64,000 nucleotides of DNA from Methylomonas sp. GTDB lineage: Bacteria > Pseudomonadota > Gammaproteobacteria > Methylococcales > Methylomonadaceae. The notes beneath the pieces are model-generated. The model did no database searches. It was given only the letters and a program-made list of their open reading frames with translations, and was not told where the DNA came from. Where the stretch lies: assembly GCF_023228165.1 (NCBI RefSeq), contig NZ_JALOBS010000008.1, positions 62,001 through 126,000 on the forward strand, written 5' to 3'. Shown in pieces: positions 17,401-24,566 of this stretch (the stretch's first letter is position 1; each line of letters starts with the position of its first letter). Position numbers and translations under genes: made by a program.

Positions 17401-18316
17401 TTTCGCGAATCTCATGCTCGCCGCTCAAGAAGATCAAAATATCGCCGCGCAAATCCCGGTACAACTCGTCCACCGCAGCCAAGATCGCCTGCTGCAAATC
17501 GGCCGAAGTCTCGTCGTCTTCCTCGATCAGTTCGATAGGCCGATAACGCACATCCACCGGATAGGTGCGGCCGGAGACATTGACGATGGGGGCATTATTG
17601 AAATGCTTGGCAAACCGCTCCGGATCGATGGTTGCCGAGGTGATGACGACTTTCAGATCGCTCCGCTTGGGAAGCAGCCAGCGCAGATAACCCATCAGAA
17701 AATCGATATTCAGGCTGCGTTCATGCGCCTCGTCGATGATGATGGTGTCGTATTGATTTAAGTAAGGATCGTTTTGCGACTCGGCCAGCAAAATACCGTC
17801 GGTCATCAGTTTGACCAGCGAATTGGGATGAGTCTGGTCATGAAACCGTACCTTATAACCGACCGCCTGACCGATGGACTGGCCCAGTTCTTCGGCAATC
17901 CGATCGGCCACGGTGCGGGCGGCTATCCGCCTCGGCTGGGTATGGCCGATCAACCCTTTCACGCCGCGCCCCAGTTCCAGACAGATTTTCGGCAACTGGG
18001 TGGTCTTACCGGATCCGGTTTCGCCGCAGACGATGGTCACTTGGTTGTTTTTAATCAGCTCGGCGATGTCATCTTTCTTGCCGCTGACCGGCAAATCCGG
18101 ATAGTTAATCGCCGGCACGGACGCTTTACGTTGGTTGCATCGGCTGATCGAGCCTTCTATTTTCTCGGCTACTTGCTGCAACGGGCCGACAACATCCTTG
18201 CCCTTGCTCAATTCACTGCGCAACCTATCCAACTGCCGCTTCAAGGCATGGCGATCGATGTTCATGCAGTGGTTCAGGTTTTTGGCGAGTTGTTTAACGG
18301 TGTCGTGAGCGGACAT
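14423..18316 (-). CDS. hrpA: ATP-dependent RNA helicase HrpA
   Basis: 1297 residues from the ATG at 18316 (MSAHDTVKQL), close to the 1300 of E. coli HrpA; a start 25 codons earlier would add an unconserved tail. Motif I GETGSGKTTQLPK is near residue 95, motif Ia TQPRRIAARTVADR follows, motif II is DEAHERSLN near 195, motif III SATID, and motif VI QRSGRCGRVAEG. The long C-terminal half (OB fold and DUF3418-type region) is complete. HrpA is a DEAH-box helicase acting on mRNA, including fimbrial messages in E. coli, and on stalled ribosomes. Monocistronic by layout. Confidence 0.94.
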   Translation of the reverse strand: MSAHDTVKQLAKNLNHCMNIDRHALKRQLDRLRSELSKGKDVVGPLQQVAEKIEGSISRCNQRKASVPAINYPDLPVSGKKDDIAELIKNNQVTIVCGETGSGKTTQLPKICLELGRGVKGLIGHTQPRRIAARTVADRIAEELGQSIGQAVGYKVRFHDQTHPNSLVKLMTDGILLAESQNDPYLNQYDTIIIDEAHERSLNIDFLMGYLRWLLPKRSDLKVVITSATIDPERFAKHFNNAPIVNVSGRTYPVDVRYRPIELIEEDDETSADLQQAILAAVDELYRDLRGDILIFLSGEHEIRETTESLRKSHNNGRYEVLPLYSKLSVAEQERVFKPSGNKPRIVLATNVAETSLTVPGIRCVIDSGHARISRYSHRSKIQRLPIERISQASANQRSGRCGRVAEGICIRLYSKEDYLARPEFTEPEILRTNLSSVILQMAALKLGDIEDFPFVEPPEDKMIRDGKNALFEVDALDKQGQLTDTGRQLAKIPTDPKLARMLLAAADLGSLHEVAIIVSALSVQDPRDKPADKLHLAEAKHAQFKAEDSDFLTLLNLWNAIEEQKKHLTNNKLRKYCQDNFLSYIRIREWHDIHTQIMQVARGDLRLKTSGNPANYQQIHMALLPGLLSNIGFRHEQYEYLGARGLKFFIFPGSGQHKARPKWIMAAEQVETSKVYARTVAKIEPEWIEACAQHLLKRNYYDPHWEKSAGRCGVYERTLLYGLTLQAKRKVPYENVDAKAARDMFIRHALVNQDYHTNAPFFKANEKLLEEVGYIQHKGRRVDLVEDEEWLYQFYDKKLPAEIVSGIALDQWRKQVERDQPRILFLTKEDLTRLDDNQINDWDFPDSKKIGDLTIELHYRFEPGHDEDGVTAIVPVHQLNQIRQIPFDWLVPGMLEEKVMALIKSLPKHLRKHFVPVPNTAKACLEIEPDFKGSLYEWLSNRLRKLTGEAIPLNEWQPDSLPNHLKMNFRVVDDQGRALGYGRNLSKLQAEHASKAGDSFDKLALEELNHTGCIAWVFDDLPDTWQFTQKGQTFIGYPAIVDEGETVGVRILETPLKAERAHFEGLTKLFQLQCRKDAQYLLKNSGVTAALQLAYNQLPKHPILKTRGVGEFKNDLLFLIFSGVFVEGDEIRGQQAFAARLAEKKATLVTVSNQAGKQISEIMADYQHIRHLLKQPGVGPALKQDVENQLSLLLYSGFIRYTPLQQLQAMPRYLKAVAFRLDKQKPDSADVQGLQRLWQRYWRHVEKQQKTVQPMPEREAFRWSLEELRVSVFAQQLKTAYPVSVQRLEKQWNETF

Positions 18317-18482
18317 GGGGCAAAAAGACGAATAAAAACCCAGCATTATAATGGTTGCAGGCGGCCGAACGCGAACCGACGCAATTAACAATAACCTGAA
18401 ACGGCAGGCGTTTACTCAAATACAAACAGATATAGCTGGGTAGAATGTACTGAACGCAGTGAAGCGCATCGTTCCCGCTACT

Positions 18483-18902
18483 TCAAATCCACGCCACGTC
18501 TAGTCCCAGCTCGTCGCACCACGCTTCGGCAAGACGGTTCAAACGGTTTTCCTCGAAGGCGAACCAGCGATCGCGCAGCTGCGGGTAATCCAGCAGCACA
18601 TCCTTGAAGCGCCGGAACGGCTTGCGACCGTCGAGCGCAGCCCGCAACGCCTCGGCGGCCGGGCTATCGGCCAGTTCATCTACAAAGTCTTCCATGATTT
18701 GGTATTTTTCATAGGAAGCCATAGCCTCGATCGGCAGATAACGCGGGTTGTCTTCCAGATCGTCCGGCACTTCATCGACGCCATCGTTATTGAGCCATAA
18801 CACGCCGGTTTCCTTATCAAGGAACCAAGCCTCATCCCAATTCTCGTCGTTCGAGTTCAAGGCGAGGATGAAGTCCGTTCGATTGATTTTTAATGCAGTC
18901 AT
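18483..18902 (-). CDS. UPF0158 family protein
   Basis: 139 residues, acidic, soluble. The pattern (WFLDKETGVLWL, a YLPIEAMASYEKYQIMEDFVDEL stretch, RRFKDVLLDYPQLRDRWFAFE) matches UPF0158, a family with no established function. The gene sits alone between two short repeated-looking segments: a sequence at about 18440-18480 on its 3' side and a 39-bp palindrome at 18930-18968 on its 5' side. Confidence 0.75.
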   Translation of the reverse strand: MTALKINRTDFILALNSNDENWDEAWFLDKETGVLWLNNDGVDEVPDDLEDNPRYLPIEAMASYEKYQIMEDFVDELADSPAAEALRAALDGRKPFRRFKDVLLDYPQLRDRWFAFEENRLNRLAEAWCDELGLDVAWI

Positions 18903-18929
18903 GTAAACCCCTGGATAGTTTTACTCTGG

Positions 18930-18968
18930 TTACTCGGGTTTCCACGCGACGCGTGGAAACCCGAGTAA
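18930..18968. repeat. 39-bp near-perfect palindrome
   Basis: Left arm TTACTCGGGTTTCCACGCG (18930-18948), a single central A (18949), and an exactly complementary right arm (18950-18968). The 19-bp arms have no mismatch. It lies about 28 bases upstream of the UPF0158 start and 45 bases beyond the stop of the GGDEF gene, so it would form a very stable hairpin (or cruciform) in either transcript. No T run follows on either strand. Confidence 0.8.
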
Positions 18969-19013
18969 TTAGCAATACAGTCCGGGCTACCGGCTGTCAA
19001 GAACAAACCAGTC

Positions 19014-21371
19014 CTACTCCGCATCAAACAAGTGGTATTGATTTTTACCCTTCATTTTGGCTTGATACATGGCTTGGTCGGCTTGACGCAACAATTGGTC
19101 GGCTTCGATATCCTCGGCTTGCGGATAAAAGCTGACCCCCAAACTGGCTGACACCCGCATCGTCAATGCGCCGTAAGTCACTGGTTGCGAGGCCGCATTC
19201 AACAAGCGCGACAATAACGGCAAACAGGCGTCCGTATCCGGCAAATCCACCAGCACAGCCACAAACTCGTCTCCGCCCAAACGCGCCAGCGTATCGCTCT
19301 CCCGCAGGGCCTGCTTCATCCGGCTGGACAGGGTCATCAACAACTCATCGCCCATATCATGGCCGTAGGAATCGTTGACCTTTTTAAAGCCGTCCAAATC
19401 CAGAAAAACCACCGCCACTTGCAGGCCGCGCCGTTGCGCTTGCGTCATCGCCAGCCGCAAGCGGTCGGCCAATAGGATGCGATTGGGCAAACTGGTCAAG
19501 GCATCGTAATGAGCGATACGCTGCAACTGCTGTTCGTATTCCTTAAACGGGGTAATGTCCGAAAATAATGCTACGTAATGCAGGGTGTTACCTTGGGCAT
19601 CACATACCGCGCTAATCGTCAGGATCTCCGCATATAACTGGCCGTTTTTACGCCGATTCCAAAGTTCGCCGGACCATTCGCCGTTTTCCTTTAAATGCGC
19701 CCACATCTGGGCATAAAAGCCCTTGCTTTGCCGGTCGGATTTCAATATACGGGGATTCCGGTGCAAAACGTCTTCCCGGCTATAGCCGGTAATCGCGGTA
19801 AACGTGTCGTTAATATCAATGATCCTGCCGTCCACATCGGTAATCAGGATGCCTTCCCGAGCGTGAGTGAATACGCTTGCCGCTAGCAAGAGTTTTTCTT
19901 CTGCTTGCTTGTGCTCGGTAATATCGTGGCCGATGCCTAATACACCAACGAATTCCCCCGCTGCATCGCGCATGGGAATTTTACGGGTCTCCAACAGTTC
20001 GCGGTGCCCGTCGTCTAAAAAGGTAACCCATTTTTCGGTTAGGCTGGGCGCGTCCGTCTGCATGGTCAACAAGTCCTGTTCCCGAAACGCGTCCGCCAAC
20101 TCGCTATCGACGAAATCGTAATCCGTCTTGCCTACGATAACGTGTTCTTCCGCGCCAAAAAAACGCTCGAAGCGCGGGTTACAAGCCAGATACACCCCGT
20201 CGGCATTTTTGAGCCAAATCAGGTCGGGTAAGGTGTGGATCAGTGTACGTAAAAACGTTTCGCTTTCCAGCAACTGCTGCTGTTGCTTAAGCAACATATT
20301 TTGCTGCACCACTAATTTTCGCTTCACTATCAACAACTTCAGCGTCAACAACAGAAACGAAGCACTCACCAACAAGGCCGCCAGCAGCGGCCATTGATAG
20401 CGCAGCCAAATGTCCCTCACGGTAAAACTGGGTACTACGTCGTAGGGAGGCATCCGCATGTCTCTGAGCAAATCAGAAATAACCGTGTAGTCGGCCGGCA
20501 CCCCGAAGCCGTGAATCCCGATGGCTTGGGTGACCGGCTTATTTTCTTCCAGCATGAATAGCGCCGCCGCCACATGCCGGGCTAGATTCTCGTCAATTTG
20601 CGGCATGGCTGCAAACGGCCACTCGGGATACAAACGGGTGGACAGCAGTAGCGGATAGCCCGGCAAATTCTGCCGATTTATAAGCTTGATCCGCAGCATA
20701 TCCAACTTGCCTTCTCGCTCCATCTGTTCCAAAACCCCTGTGCGCACGAAACCTACCGCGGCCTGACCGTTTACAACGGCCTGAACGACCTTATCCTGCG
20801 GCAGGCCGGTCGGCAGCAGTTTGGCTTGTTGCGCCAGACTACCGTTTAACTTTTGGAACTCGTAAGCCTGAAGTTGGTAACCGCCCAGTGCTTCAGTGCT
20901 GACTACGGCAACGGTTTTGCCTTTTATATCTTGAAGGGTCTCGATGTCGGTATTATCGGCACGGCTAAAAATAACCCCGCCAAATGCCGTGATCGCCTGC
21001 TCGGGGTTGCGGTCGTTTAGCGCCAAGGTTGCTAAAGGGGCCGACAATCCGTTGCGTTTGGATAACTGAATATAATGACCCGGGTTGGTCAACACAAAAT
21101 CCACCTGCCGACTTGCCACCGACAACGCCAGCTCATCGAAATCAAATGCCTCAATGGCAAACTCCCTATCCGGTACGGCCTGTTTCAATACTCCGACCAA
21201 GGGCTGCCATTGCGCCAACGTGTAGGGTTTGGACCGATACGCCAGGATGCCGATCTTAACTGTTTCCCTGGCATTGGCCGCGCCAGGCGCACCCACCAGC
21301 ACGCAACACAGTTGCATCAACAGAAATTCGAATAGCACTCGGCCAAAAAATCCTGATTTCGTCAACGCCAT
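19014..21371 (-). CDS. PhnD-like sensor - PAS - PAS - GGDEF diguanylate cyclase
   Basis: 785 residues. Order: N-terminal signal or membrane segment, periplasmic PhnD-type substrate-binding domain (about 35-300; KIGILAYRSKPYTLAQWQPL and DFVLTNPGHYIQL), membrane span (about 325-350), PAS domain (about 375-495), second PAS (about 500-615) and GGDEF domain (about 625-785). The active site is LGGDEF, preceded by the product-inhibition site RESD five residues earlier, so it should make cyclic di-GMP under feedback control. No EAL domain. The PhnD part suggests sensing of a phosphonate-like or other small oxyanion in the periplasm. The ATG directly abuts the stop of the upstream substrate-binding protein gene, so the two form an operon. 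Confidence 0.9.
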   Translation of the reverse strand: MALTKSGFFGRVLFEFLLMQLCCVLVGAPGAANARETVKIGILAYRSKPYTLAQWQPLVGVLKQAVPDREFAIEAFDFDELALSVASRQVDFVLTNPGHYIQLSKRNGLSAPLATLALNDRNPEQAITAFGGVIFSRADNTDIETLQDIKGKTVAVVSTEALGGYQLQAYEFQKLNGSLAQQAKLLPTGLPQDKVVQAVVNGQAAVGFVRTGVLEQMEREGKLDMLRIKLINRQNLPGYPLLLSTRLYPEWPFAAMPQIDENLARHVAAALFMLEENKPVTQAIGIHGFGVPADYTVISDLLRDMRMPPYDVVPSFTVRDIWLRYQWPLLAALLVSASFLLLTLKLLIVKRKLVVQQNMLLKQQQQLLESETFLRTLIHTLPDLIWLKNADGVYLACNPRFERFFGAEEHVIVGKTDYDFVDSELADAFREQDLLTMQTDAPSLTEKWVTFLDDGHRELLETRKIPMRDAAGEFVGVLGIGHDITEHKQAEEKLLLAASVFTHAREGILITDVDGRIIDINDTFTAITGYSREDVLHRNPRILKSDRQSKGFYAQMWAHLKENGEWSGELWNRRKNGQLYAEILTISAVCDAQGNTLHYVALFSDITPFKEYEQQLQRIAHYDALTSLPNRILLADRLRLAMTQAQRRGLQVAVVFLDLDGFKKVNDSYGHDMGDELLMTLSSRMKQALRESDTLARLGGDEFVAVLVDLPDTDACLPLLSRLLNAASQPVTYGALTMRVSASLGVSFYPQAEDIEADQLLRQADQAMYQAKMKGKNQYHLFDAE

Positions 21372-22358
21372 TTAAAAGTCCTTGGGCAAATAAGCGGGAT
21401 TGAGCAGATCAACCAGACTATCTTCCTCCGCCAACAACCGGTTTTCCCTCATCAACTTTGACAATCTGCCGGCACTGCGCAAAAGCTCCGGGGCGACACC
21501 GTCCAACAAACGGTAATTATTGCGCTCATCCGGCAGAATGATGCCTTTGAAAGCCGGTAAAACGTCAGCCGCGCTTAAACCTAAATGATCAGCCATCCGA
21601 TAAGCCGCATCATACGGGTTGCTGTTAAAATGATTCACCGCCATAAAATGCGCCGCTACCGCGTGCCGAATGGCTCGTGCATGGCTAAAATCCAGTACAT
21701 CGCCGCGCATGACCAACACATCCACAATTGTATTGGGGATTTGTCCGCTATCAAATAGTTTAACGCCGCCATCGGACAACAATTGACCGGCCACTGGCTC
21801 ATAGGTCACCATGGCATCTACCTGGCGATGTTTCCAGGCCTGTTGATGTTTATCGATATTAACGGCAAAGGGTTTAATGTCGGTTCTACTCAAGCCCGCC
21901 GCATACAAGACCTCCGCCAACATCAAAGCCCCTAAAGCGCTCGTTTCGAAACCGACAACACGCCCCTTTAAATCGGAAAGTTGTCGAATATCGGGGCCGA
22001 CCACCAGCATATCGGCACCCGCCGAAATATCAAATACCATCACCACCGAAACCGGCGTGCCGGCCGCCCTGACTTTTAGCGCTTCATCCAGTGTCAGAGC
22101 GGCCCCATCCGCACGCCCTTCCCGCAATACCTGCATGGATTCGGTGGCCGAAGCGGTCTGCAGCAGGCCCACTTGCCGGTCTTGCAACCAACCTTCTCGC
22201 CGGGCCAGAAACAACGGTTCATAGCCCAGCCAACTATTAAGGGCAATGGTGACCGGCCGATCCTTCAGCCAAGTGCAGCCGGATAGACCGTATGTGAACG
22301 CCAGACCGGCTAAGTAAGTCACGAATCGACGCCGCGTGATGGCTTGGGAAATGATCAT
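21372..22358 (-). CDS. ABC-type substrate-binding lipoprotein (SsuA/NMT1-like)
   Basis: 328 residues. The N-terminus has a Tat-like TRRRF followed by a lipobox LSGC (Cys 28), so it is a candidate Tat-exported lipoprotein. The mature part begins VTIALNSWLGYEPLFLARREG and includes DLKGRVVGFETSALGALMLAE, the hallmarks of the SsuA/TauA/NMT1 periplasmic-binding family. No permease or ATPase gene lies nearby. Instead it abuts a gene whose own sensor domain is a PhnD-type binding fold, so it may feed a signal rather than a transporter; this is inference. Confidence 0.8.
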   Translation of the reverse strand: MIISQAITRRRFVTYLAGLAFTYGLSGCTWLKDRPVTIALNSWLGYEPLFLARREGWLQDRQVGLLQTASATESMQVLREGRADGAALTLDEALKVRAAGTPVSVVMVFDISAGADMLVVGPDIRQLSDLKGRVVGFETSALGALMLAEVLYAAGLSRTDIKPFAVNIDKHQQAWKHRQVDAMVTYEPVAGQLLSDGGVKLFDSGQIPNTIVDVLVMRGDVLDFSHARAIRHAVAAHFMAVNHFNSNPYDAAYRMADHLGLSAADVLPAFKGIILPDERNNYRLLDGVAPELLRSAGRLSKLMRENRLLAEEDSLVDLLNPAYLPKDF

Positions 22359-22760
22359 GGCAATTGTCTTAGCTCACTATCGCTCGGCGGTTTTTCCAAA
22401 GACTTCTTAGTAGCATAATCTAACATTACAACCATCGGATAGGTTTGAGCCTAGCAATACCATAAAAAGCCGCGTTTCCGGGGTTAATCGCCATGGTCCC
22501 ATGGTGTAAGCCTAGGATAGGTTTTGCAATAACCTCCCAAATCGGAATCCTGATTCAAAATATCGCCGTTCCGGCAGGGAACGTCGACAGATCGGCTTTG
22601 GATAGCGGGACGTTATTGATAACCCGCTGCTTAACCGCATCCACCGAACTGAACCGGCATCCTAATATGCCAACTTTGACTGATAGATTGGCCAATCGGT
22701 AAACTGTTCAATGCTCCGGCAATTACAACAGTCCCACTCATTTGATGAACGGAATAGCGC
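22359..22760. other. 402-bp divergent intergenic region
   Basis: Separates the substrate-binding gene (minus) from exonuclease III (plus). It must hold both promoters. I see no coding frame, strong hairpin or repeat. Confidence 0.5.
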
Positions 22761-23522
22761 ATGAAAATCATCTCCTGGAATGTCAACGGCATCAGAGCCG
22801 TGCAAGAAAAAGGTTTTAAGGACAGTTTGCAGCATTTCGATGCCGACTGCATTTTGTTGCAGGAAACCAAGGCTCAGGACGATCAAGTGCATAAAGCCTT
22901 GGAAAACATCGACCATTACCATGTGTATTGCAATTCCGCCGAGCGCAAGGGCTATTCCGGCGTGGCGCTGCTGACTCGGCAACAGCCGTTGCGAGTCTTG
23001 CACGACATAGGCATAGCCGAGCACGATCAGGAGGGCCGAGTGCTGGTAGCGGAATTCGAGCAATTTTATCTATTGAACGTTTACGTGCCCAATTCCGGCG
23101 AAAAGCTGGTGCGACTGGATTACCGGCAAACCTGGGATGCAGCTTTGCTGGCTTACCTGCGGCAGCTGCAATCCCATAAACCCGTGATAGCCTGCGGTGA
23201 TTTCAATGTTGCCCATCAAGCCATCGATATAGCTCGCCCCAAAGCCAATTACAACAAGTCCGCCGGCTATACCCAAGTCGAAATCGACGGTTTCAGCCGC
23301 TTCACAGAAGCCGGGTTCATCGATAGTTTCCGGTATTTCCACCCGGAAACCGTGGCCTATAGCTGGTGGAGTTACCGTGCCGGCGCCCGAGCCAAAAATA
23401 TCGGTTGGAGGATCGATTATGTCTTGGCCAGCCAGGCGTTGCTGGCCAATATCGAAGACAGCTTTATTTTGCCCGAGATCGTGGGATCGGATCATTGTCC
23501 GGTGGGCATCAGCATCACCTGA
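22761..23522 (+). CDS. xth: Exodeoxyribonuclease III
   Basis: 253 residues, standard length. Catalytic motifs of the ExoIII/APE family are intact: ISWNVNGIRA, the metal-binding Glu in LLQETKAQ, CGDFNVAH, the late DYVLAS and GSDHCPVG. The enzyme cleaves DNA at abasic sites and digests 3' ends during base-excision repair. It converges on the NhaR-like gene with only eight bases between stops. Confidence 0.92.
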   Translation: MKIISWNVNGIRAVQEKGFKDSLQHFDADCILLQETKAQDDQVHKALENIDHYHVYCNSAERKGYSGVALLTRQQPLRVLHDIGIAEHDQEGRVLVAEFEQFYLLNVYVPNSGEKLVRLDYRQTWDAALLAYLRQLQSHKPVIACGDFNVAHQAIDIARPKANYNKSAGYTQVEIDGFSRFTEAGFIDSFRYFHPETVAYSWWSYRAGARAKNIGWRIDYVLASQALLANIEDSFILPEIVGSDHCPVGISIT

Positions 23523-23530
23523 TAAATCCG

Positions 23531-24457
23531 CTATTCAGCCAGGACCGACCTGTCGAGCAAATCGAACAGACCCTGCTGAGCGTGCTCCAGAATGGCGGCC
23601 ACCAATGGATGCTTAAGCCGCCGCTGTGCCGTGATGGCATAAAAACGCTCGTAAACACCCTCGGCCAGACCCAACATCCGGGTACCGTACTGGCGTTGAA
23701 TTTCGCTTGCGACGGCGTAGGGTGAAAAAAACAAGCCGCCCCCCGCCGCGCCAAAGGTTTTCAGCAAAGCACTGTCTTCCACCTCCGCCTGAATCACCGG
23801 GCTGATTTGCTGGCTGTCGAACCACTGGTCCAGCGAGCGCCGCAACGCGGTGTTGATGGTGGGCAGAAAAAACGGCGCACCGTTCAGGCAGCGTGGAAAA
23901 TCATCCTGATACCGGGCCGCCATTGCCGGCGAGGCGAAGATAGCCACCGCCGATTCACCCAAAAAATGATTGAAAATCCGCGTGCCGCTGGCGGGCGTGG
24001 CCGGCACGTCCGACAACATCATGTCTATGCTGTGCAAACCGATTTCCGTTAACAAACGCTCGGTTTTGTCCTCCACGCAATAAATCTGCGCGGGTTCGGA
24101 CATTTTCAGTATGGGCGCCATCAATCGGTAGGCAATCAGTTTGGGCATCGCATCGCTGACGCCGATATTCAAACGCAGGCCGCGTTCGGTGGTGTGGCCT
24201 TTCAGCATGTGCTTCATTTCCCGGCCCAACGCGAAGATTTCCTCGGCATAATGAAAAACCGCCCGCCCGGTTTCCGTCAATACTAATCGACGCCCAGCCC
24301 TGCGTAACAACTTTGCACCGACCGCTTGCTCGAATACCGCCAATTGCCCGCTGATGGTTGGCTGCGCCAAATGCAAAATTTCGCAAGCGGCCGTTACGCT
24401 GCCCTGCTTGGCTACCATCCAGAAATAATATAAATGCTGATAGTTAATACGCTCCAT
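23531..24457 (-). CDS. nhaR: LysR-family regulator, NhaR-like
   Basis: 308 residues. The N-terminus INYQHLYYFWMVAKQGSVTAACEIL and the ITGQ/ISGQ-type helix (PTISGQLAVFEQAVGAKLLRR) agree closely with E. coli NhaR, as do the FGAAGGGLFFSPYAVA and later HPLVAAI segments. NhaR activates the sodium/proton antiporter gene nhaA in E. coli, but no antiporter is nearby here. It is divergent from ppc across a very AT-rich 109-bp gap, so regulation of ppc or of itself from that region is possible. The exact ligand is unknown. Confidence 0.8.
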   Translation of the reverse strand: MERINYQHLYYFWMVAKQGSVTAACEILHLAQPTISGQLAVFEQAVGAKLLRRAGRRLVLTETGRAVFHYAEEIFALGREMKHMLKGHTTERGLRLNIGVSDAMPKLIAYRLMAPILKMSEPAQIYCVEDKTERLLTEIGLHSIDMMLSDVPATPASGTRIFNHFLGESAVAIFASPAMAARYQDDFPRCLNGAPFFLPTINTALRRSLDQWFDSQQISPVIQAEVEDSALLKTFGAAGGGLFFSPYAVASEIQRQYGTRMLGLAEGVYERFYAITAQRRLKHPLVAAILEHAQQGLFDLLDRSVLAE

Positions 24458-24566
24458 AGCTCTTTAATAATCGATAAAACCTATATTAAATATTTATTTA
24501 TTCTATTTTGCTATTTTTAATTACTGCTGTACTTTATTCATTACCCGCCAACCTCAAGGATTTTTT

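Noticed and set aside
17168..18388. Two plus-strand frames of about 200 codons opposite hrpA
   Set aside because: Antisense to conserved helicase motifs; mirror of codon usage.
18440..18480. A repeat-like segment (around GAACGCAGTGAAGCGCATCG)
   Set aside because: It looks like fragments often repeated in such genomes, but only one copy is in the window, so I cannot call it.
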